Shown: positions 13,907 to 17,694 of the stretch, in pieces
Layout of the letters: each line of letters starts with the position of its first letter
How positions within the stretch are numbered: the stretch's first letter is position 1
NCBI GenBank assembly: GCA_904501795.1
Contig: CAJGCK010000023.1
Location: 1 to 17,694, forward strand
Origin: an uncultured Clostridia bacterium
GTDB taxonomy: Bacteria > Bacillota > Clostridia > Christensenellales > Borkfalkiaceae
Direction: 5' to 3'
Length of the DNA stretch: 17,694 bases
Translations under genes and position numbers: made by a program
Notes under the pieces: generated by a model
Database searches by the model: none
The model's input: only the letters and a program-made list of their open reading frames with translations
What the model was told of the DNA's origin: nothing

Positions 13907-15212
13907 CTTCGCTTTCTCTAGTCAATAATTTAATTGGTGTTCCGCTAAAATCGTATGCGCGCCGTAAACAGTTTTCTAAATAACGCTTGTATGAAAAATG
14001 CATTAAGCTAGAATCGTTAACAAAAAGCGCAAACGATGGTGGCGACACGCCGATTTGTGTTGAATACATTATTTTTAGACGTTTGCCGTTAACCGACGGG
14101 GGCTCGTTTGCCCTTACGCAGTCAAGAATTAGATCGTTAAGCTGACCAGTTGAAACCTTACGTTTAGAATTTTGCAATACTTTATTTGCCAAATCTAAAA
14201 TTTTATCAGTTCTTAACCCCGTTTTTGCTGAAACGTAAATGGATTCAATATAGTCCATAAACTTTAGGGCTTCATTAAGTTCTACGTTAAACTTATTTAT
14301 CGTATTCGTATCTTTTTCAATGAGATCCCACTTGTTCATTACAATAACGGAAGGTTTGCCCTGTTCGTGAACGTAACCACAAATTTTAACGTCTTGTTCG
14401 GTTATACCAACAGAACAATCTATCATAATAATACAAACGTCCGCTCTACGAATTGCGCCTAAAGCTCTTAAAACGGAATAGTATTCAAGATCTTCTTCAA
14501 CCGCTTTTTTCTTTCTAATACCCGCAGTATCAATTATAGTGTAGTTTTGGTCTTTATAAAGGAATTCAGTGTCGATAGCATCACGCGTCGTACCCGCTAT
14601 ATCAGACACAATCGTTCGGTTAAACCCAAGTAATTTATTACATAAACTCGATTTACCCGCATTGGGCTTACCGACAACAGCTAACTTTATAGTATCACTT
14701 TCTTCTTCATAAGAAGAAGCATCGAAATAAGAGCAAACTTCATCTAAAAGGTCAGCAATACCATTACCGTGTTCTGCGGAAATGCCAAAAGGTTCCCCTA
14801 ACCCTAAACTGTAAAATTCAAACAGTTTGTCAGGGGAATAATTATCTAGTTTATTTACTGCCAAAACTACGGGCTTGCCAGATTTTCTTAACTTCATAGC
14901 AACGTCTTCATCAGAAGAATTAAGTCCGGTTTTCGCATCGGTAAATAAAATTATTACGTTTGCGGTATCTATAGCAACCTCGGCTTGTTCTTGAATATGT
15001 TTCCACATTTGATCGGTTGATTTAAGTTCTAAACCACCCGTATCAACTAAAGTAAACGCGTTTCCGCACCACTCTGCATCGGCATAAAGCCTATCCCTTG
15101 TTACCCCTGGAAAATTTTCAACTATAGATATTTTTTTGCCAACAACCTTATTAAAAAAGGTTGATTTTCCAACGTTAGGTCTACCAACTAATGCTACTAA
15201 AGGTTTTTCCAC
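13899..15212 (-). CDS. der: Ribosome-biogenesis GTPase Der (EngA)
   Basis: Der is an essential GTPase with two tandem G domains that acts in 50S subunit maturation. The 437 residues show the first P-loop GRPNVGKS (10-17), DTGG (57-60), NKLD (120-123), the second P-loop GKPNAGKS (181-188), DTAG (228-231), NKWD (293-296) and a C-terminal KH-like domain (about 350-437). Length and order match the family. The start is GTG at 15212. Its only ribosome site is AAGGA at 12 nt, which is weak, but homology begins at once (EKPLVALVGRPN) and no better start exists. It lies 26 nt after the small membrane protein gene and overlaps plsY. Confidence 0.97.
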   Translation of the reverse strand: MEKPLVALVGRPNVGKSTFFNKVVGKKISIVENFPGVTRDRLYADAEWCGNAFTLVDTGGLELKSTDQMWKHIQEQAEVAIDTANVIILFTDAKTGLNSSDEDVAMKLRKSGKPVVLAVNKLDNYSPDKLFEFYSLGLGEPFGISAEHGNGIADLLDEVCSYFDASSYEEESDTIKLAVVGKPNAGKSSLCNKLLGFNRTIVSDIAGTTRDAIDTEFLYKDQNYTIIDTAGIRKKKAVEEDLEYYSVLRALGAIRRADVCIIMIDCSVGITEQDVKICGYVHEQGKPSVIVMNKWDLIEKDTNTINKFNVELNEALKFMDYIESIYVSAKTGLRTDKILDLANKVLQNSKRKVSTGQLNDLILDCVRANEPPSVNGKRLKIMYSTQIGVSPPSFALFVNDSSLMHFSYKRYLENCLRRAYDFSGTPIKLLTRESEDE

Positions 15213-15238
15213 TGTAAAAATTTTTCCTTATAAAAATA

Positions 15239-15514
15239 TTAAAACAAACTAATAACTAATGCCGCAACAAATATAATTATAGAAACCCAATAGGTTATTA
15301 CCCATGCTTTTGTTTTGGGTTTAATGAAAGTATAAGCCAACGCACCAACAACAAATAGAACTAAAACGTCTTTAATAAGCGAAATAATTCTAAATACTAA
15401 GCCGTCGATTATAATCCCAATATGCGGTAAAATACTGTTTACAAGCACTAATAAAGCTATAAACACAAGTGCTACAAACGAAAAAAATGGCAACATCTCT
15501 TTGTTATTTCTCAT
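15239..15514 (-). CDS. Small membrane protein of unknown function (91 aa)
   Basis: I do not recognise this protein. It has 91 residues, mostly hydrophobic, with three likely membrane segments at about 9-29, 43-63 and 71-90. A charged N-terminal MRNNKE and a KPKTK loop (65-69) suggest a topology. It has no cysteines, no catalytic-looking motif and no cleavable signal peptide. It is a real gene: AAGGAG stands 8 nt before the ATG, the frame fills the space between the pseudouridine synthase and der with short gaps, and the strand agrees with its neighbours. It is probably co-transcribed with them. Its function is open. Confidence 0.75.
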   Translation of the reverse strand: MRNNKEMLPFFSFVALVFIALLVLVNSILPHIGIIIDGLVFRIISLIKDVLVLFVVGALAYTFIKPKTKAWVITYWVSIIIFVAALVISLF

Positions 15515-15532
15515 AATAAATACTCCTTTTTA

Positions 15533-16441
15533 TTAAATATTTTTTAATTTATCAAGCACCGAAACGAAATAAGGCGGAAGTTCACTTTCAAAACTAACTT
15601 TAATTTTCGTGTTCGGGTGAATAAATTCTAATTTTCTTGCATGCAACAACTGGCCGTTTAACTTAAATTTACTCGTCTTATACCCGTATTCTTTATCGCC
15701 AACTATAGGGTGCCCCAAATATTTAGCATGTACGCGAATTTGATGCGTTCTACCCGTCTTAAGCGAGAAAGAACATAAGGTATATCCTTCGTATCTTTTA
15801 ATGACTTTATAATCGGTTATCGCTACTCTACCACAACTTGTTACAGCCATTTTAGTTCTATCTTTGGGATTTCTCCCAATACAAGTATTGACGGTCCCAC
15901 TATCAGTCTTCAAGTTTCCTTCTAAAAGGGCAACGTATTCTCTCTTGCATGTCTTATTTTGTAATTGTTCTTGTAAAAACACGTGGGCATAATCATTTTT
16001 TGCGACCACTAATAAACCTGATGTATTTTTGTCTATCCTATGCACTATACCAGGTCTTGCTACACCGTTTATACCTGATAAATTATCTAAATGGAATAAA
16101 AGCGCGTTAACAAGCGTATTCCCTTTAGTGCCGTTACCAGCGTGAACGGTAAGTCCTTGGGGTTTATCTATAACCGCAACGTATTCGTCTTGATAAACCA
16201 CGTTTAAGGGCATATTTTCGGGCGTTAAGTCTAAGTTTTTCGTTTCAGGAATAATTAGTTCTATTTCATCTAATCCCTTAACGATAATTTTGGCCTTTGA
16301 AACTTTTCCGTTTAACAAAACGTTCCCTTCATCACACAATGATTTAATTCTTGATCTGGTGAATTCGGTAACTTTAGATAGAAAAACGTCTATCCTTTCA
16401 CCTGAATATTCGCTATTTACCGTTATCTTTTTTCTTTCCAT
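15533..16441 (-). CDS. rluD: RluA-family 23S rRNA pseudouridine synthase (RluD/YlyB type)
   Basis: The enzyme isomerises specific uridines to pseudouridine, most likely in 23S rRNA. Of its 302 residues, about 5-65 form an S4 RNA-binding domain. The catalytic domain carries HRIDKNTSGLLVVAKND with catalytic Asp137, and later GRTHQIRVHAKYLGHPIVGD. It directly follows lspA, as ylyB does in Bacillus subtilis, so the YlyB/RluD branch is likely, though the exact target uridine is not known. Its ATG lies 29 nt inside lspA and has no visible Shine-Dalgarno (AATTGATAAATATAC precedes it), so translation is probably coupled to lspA. Confidence 0.93.
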   Translation of the reverse strand: MERKKITVNSEYSGERIDVFLSKVTEFTRSRIKSLCDEGNVLLNGKVSKAKIIVKGLDEIELIIPETKNLDLTPENMPLNVVYQDEYVAVIDKPQGLTVHAGNGTKGNTLVNALLFHLDNLSGINGVARPGIVHRIDKNTSGLLVVAKNDYAHVFLQEQLQNKTCKREYVALLEGNLKTDSGTVNTCIGRNPKDRTKMAVTSCGRVAITDYKVIKRYEGYTLCSFSLKTGRTHQIRVHAKYLGHPIVGDKEYGYKTSKFKLNGQLLHARKLEFIHPNTKIKVSFESELPPYFVSVLDKLKNI

Positions 16442-16961
16442 GTATATTTATCAATTTATTTTTATCTAAAAATAAAAAATGTATAATTAGCATTATTATT
16501 CCAACGGTCATATAACTATCCGCTAAATTAAAGACGGGAAAGTAATATGTCCCAAATATTAAACTTATAAAGTCGATAACGCCACCAAATACTATACGAT
16601 CAATAAAATTACCTATCGTACCCGATATTATTAATATTAACGCAATTCTTAAAAATTTATAGCCTTTTTTGCAAACAAATATATAATATGCAAAAAAAAG
16701 CGCCAACGATATAACCGTTAAAACCTTAAAAAAGGTTTGCGCCCAAGAAACGTTTGCTAAAAAACTCCAAGCGGCGCCAGTGTTCACAGCGTATCTAAAC
16801 TCAAAAAATCCGTTAATAACGGTGGTCTTTTGCCAGTCGGTATTGTTATGTAAATTCATAAAAATAGATTTGGTGAACTGGTCTAAAAATATTAACAACA
16901 CAAATAACAAAGAAAAAATGATGGAGAATATTATTCGTCTATAAGGCCTAACTCTTTGCAT
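16413..16961 (-). CDS. lspA: Lipoprotein signal peptidase (signal peptidase II)
   Basis: LspA is an aspartic protease of the inner membrane that removes signal peptides from prolipoproteins before the lipidated Cys; the importer binding protein in this window would be a client. The 182 residues include four hydrophobic segments (about 10-28, 70-95, 104-120, 145-165), the VNTGAAWSFL motif (59-68), GNFIDRIVFGGVIDFI with catalytic Asp130, and FNLADS with catalytic Asp148. The length is slightly above the usual 150-170 because of N- and C-terminal tails. GGAGGAG stands just upstream of the ATG at 16961. The gene overlaps both neighbours: 31 nt with the DivIVA-like gene and 29 nt with the pseudouridine synthase. 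Confidence 0.95.
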   Translation of the reverse strand: MQRVRPYRRIIFSIIFSLLFVLLIFLDQFTKSIFMNLHNNTDWQKTTVINGFFEFRYAVNTGAAWSFLANVSWAQTFFKVLTVISLALFFAYYIFVCKKGYKFLRIALILIISGTIGNFIDRIVFGGVIDFISLIFGTYYFPVFNLADSYMTVGIIMLIIHFLFLDKNKLINIHGKKKDNGK

Positions 16962-17536
16962 AACTCCTCCAATTCAAGTTTCCCTGGGTTTAACACTTCG
17001 TTCATATCAAATCCGCTATCGCTAGTCGCAAGCACGTATTCTTCAATTTTTGATTTAGGATTAAAAGTTTGGTTTTTCGCACTCAATCCATTCTTCTCAA
17101 AATAAGTTTTAACGTTATTAACTGCTTCAACAGGGTCATCGCTAGCCAACAACTCGTTTATTTTTTTATAGGTTTCGTTTGCATGTTTTACGGCATTATA
17201 GTGGGGATACTTGTTTAGAACGTAATCAAAATAACCTTTTATATCTTTAGAAAAAGTTTTTAATTTTTCAACCTCTAAAGAATATTGAATACGCAATTTG
17301 TCTTGACTTTCTTTAACGTTTTTTTCTGCAGAAATTAAAGCGTTTGAAATACTTTCTTCTTTTTCTTTGTACACTAAAAGCTCTTGATTAGTATTCTTTA
17401 AATCAAGTTCAAGCTCTAAAATGCGTTGTTCGTATTCGTTCTTTTGTTGTTGAAAAGTGTTAGTATATCCGGCAATAATCGCTTCGACTTCAGCCTTTTT
17501 ATACTTCTTTTTATTTAATTCCAACTTATACTCCAC
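16931..17536 (-). CDS. DivIVA-like coiled-coil protein
   Basis: This 201-residue protein is rich in Lys and Glu. A short N-terminal segment (YKKAEVEAIIAGY, about 12-24) resembles the part of DivIVA that leads into the helix. A long coiled coil (about 25-110) contains YKEKEESISNALISAEKNVKE, the second conserved DivIVA block. The C-terminal half (about 110-201) is acidic and unlike anything I recognise. The classical DivIVA N-terminal membrane-binding loop is shortened or missing, so a role at the division site or pole is inference. The start is GTG; its G is the last base of the upstream TAG stop (TAGTG), so translation is probably by termination-reinitiation. No strong Shine-Dalgarno is visible. 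Confidence 0.75.
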   Translation of the reverse strand: MEYKLELNKKKYKKAEVEAIIAGYTNTFQQQKNEYEQRILELELDLKNTNQELLVYKEKEESISNALISAEKNVKESQDKLRIQYSLEVEKLKTFSKDIKGYFDYVLNKYPHYNAVKHANETYKKINELLASDDPVEAVNNVKTYFEKNGLSAKNQTFNPKSKIEEYVLATSDSGFDMNEVLNPGKLELEELCKELGLIDE

Positions 17537-17694
17537 TAATTTCTTACTTTTTCAAGCAATTCTTTCTTTAATTCATATAATGCATCGGACAAATCTACTT
17601 TGAATAGATGCGGACTATCTAAACGCTTGTATTCATCCCAAAAAGTTTCTAAGTCTTTTTGAGCGTATTCTTTAATTTGCGATAAAGTCGGCAA
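17536..17694 (-). CDS. pncB: Nicotinate phosphoribosyltransferase, C-terminal end (cut by right window edge)
   Basis: Only the last 52 codons and the TAG stop are present. The residues run LPTLSQIKEYAQKDLETFWD and then EYKRLDSPHLFKVDLSDALY before a charged end. This fits the C-terminal helix bundle of Firmicute nicotinate phosphoribosyltransferases, which have a similar LPsl.eI..ya...L..lWdE.kR...P..y.VDLS..L pattern. The enzyme makes nicotinate mononucleotide for NAD salvage. The assignment rests on remembered family patterns from a short fragment, so it is moderately sure. It overlaps the next gene by 1 nt and appears to head the visible part of the cluster. Confidence 0.7.
   Translation of the reverse strand: MPTLSQIKEYAQKDLETFWDEYKRLDSPHLFKVDLSDALYELKKELLEKVRN

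Noticed and set aside
1..17694. CRISPR arrays, insertion sequences, tRNA or rRNA genes, phage modules
   Set aside because: No spaced direct repeats, transposase or integrase motifs, or RNA-gene-like conserved stretches were found; nearly all bases belong to recognisable protein genes.

Overview
The window is roughly one third GC and gene-dense. It reads as a chromosomal segment of a low-GC, spore-forming Clostridia-type Firmicute. The reasons are a full-length 492-residue SpoIVA, a GlgC/GlgD pair, strong AGGAGG-type ribosome binding sites, near-consensus sigma-A promoters, and the order pncB / DivIVA-like / lspA / RluA-family synthase / der / plsY / spoIVA. I cannot name a genus. I see no rRNA, tRNA, CRISPR array, insertion sequence or phage gene.

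Left block (1-6243, minus strand): a five-gene glycogen operon, pgi-glgB-glgC-glgD-glgA, with glgA cut by the left edge. It has its own promoter (TTGACA, 17 bp, TAGAAT) just upstream of pgi, and a perfect 8+3+8 palindrome covers the -10 box. Pgi links fructose-6-phosphate and glucose-6-phosphate. GlgC/GlgD make ADP-glucose from glucose-1-phosphate, GlgA polymerises it and GlgB branches the chain. Phosphoglucomutase and glycogen phosphorylase are not in the window.

Middle block (6206-11618): valS (minus) with a consensus sigma-A promoter and a terminator directly after its stop codon. A plus-strand three-gene ABC importer diverges from it: a lipoprotein binding protein, an ATPase and a permease of the SsuA/TauA/ThiY-NMT1 type. 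Its ligand cannot be read from the sequence. A 16-bp perfect hairpin ends the importer operon and probably also serves the convergent spoIVA.

Right block (11617-17694, minus strand): transcription enters from beyond the right edge through the pncB 3' end, then a short DivIVA-like coiled-coil gene, lspA, an RluA-family pseudouridine synthase, a 91-residue membrane protein, der, plsY and spoIVA. Many junctions overlap by 1 to 31 nt. A sigma-E-like promoter sits in the short gap before spoIVA. The gpsA gene, which I remember as lying between plsY and spoIVA in related bacteria, is absent here.

Most of the content is core metabolism and cell biology, and I did not find a convincing new system. 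The points most worth a second look are: a marked preference for C at wobble positions before a codon starting with G, which gives many CpG and ACGT; the palindromic operator candidate on the glycogen promoter; the Ala in place of the usual Lys in the GlgA KTGGL motif; the missing gpsA; and the unnamed small membrane protein and DivIVA-like protein.
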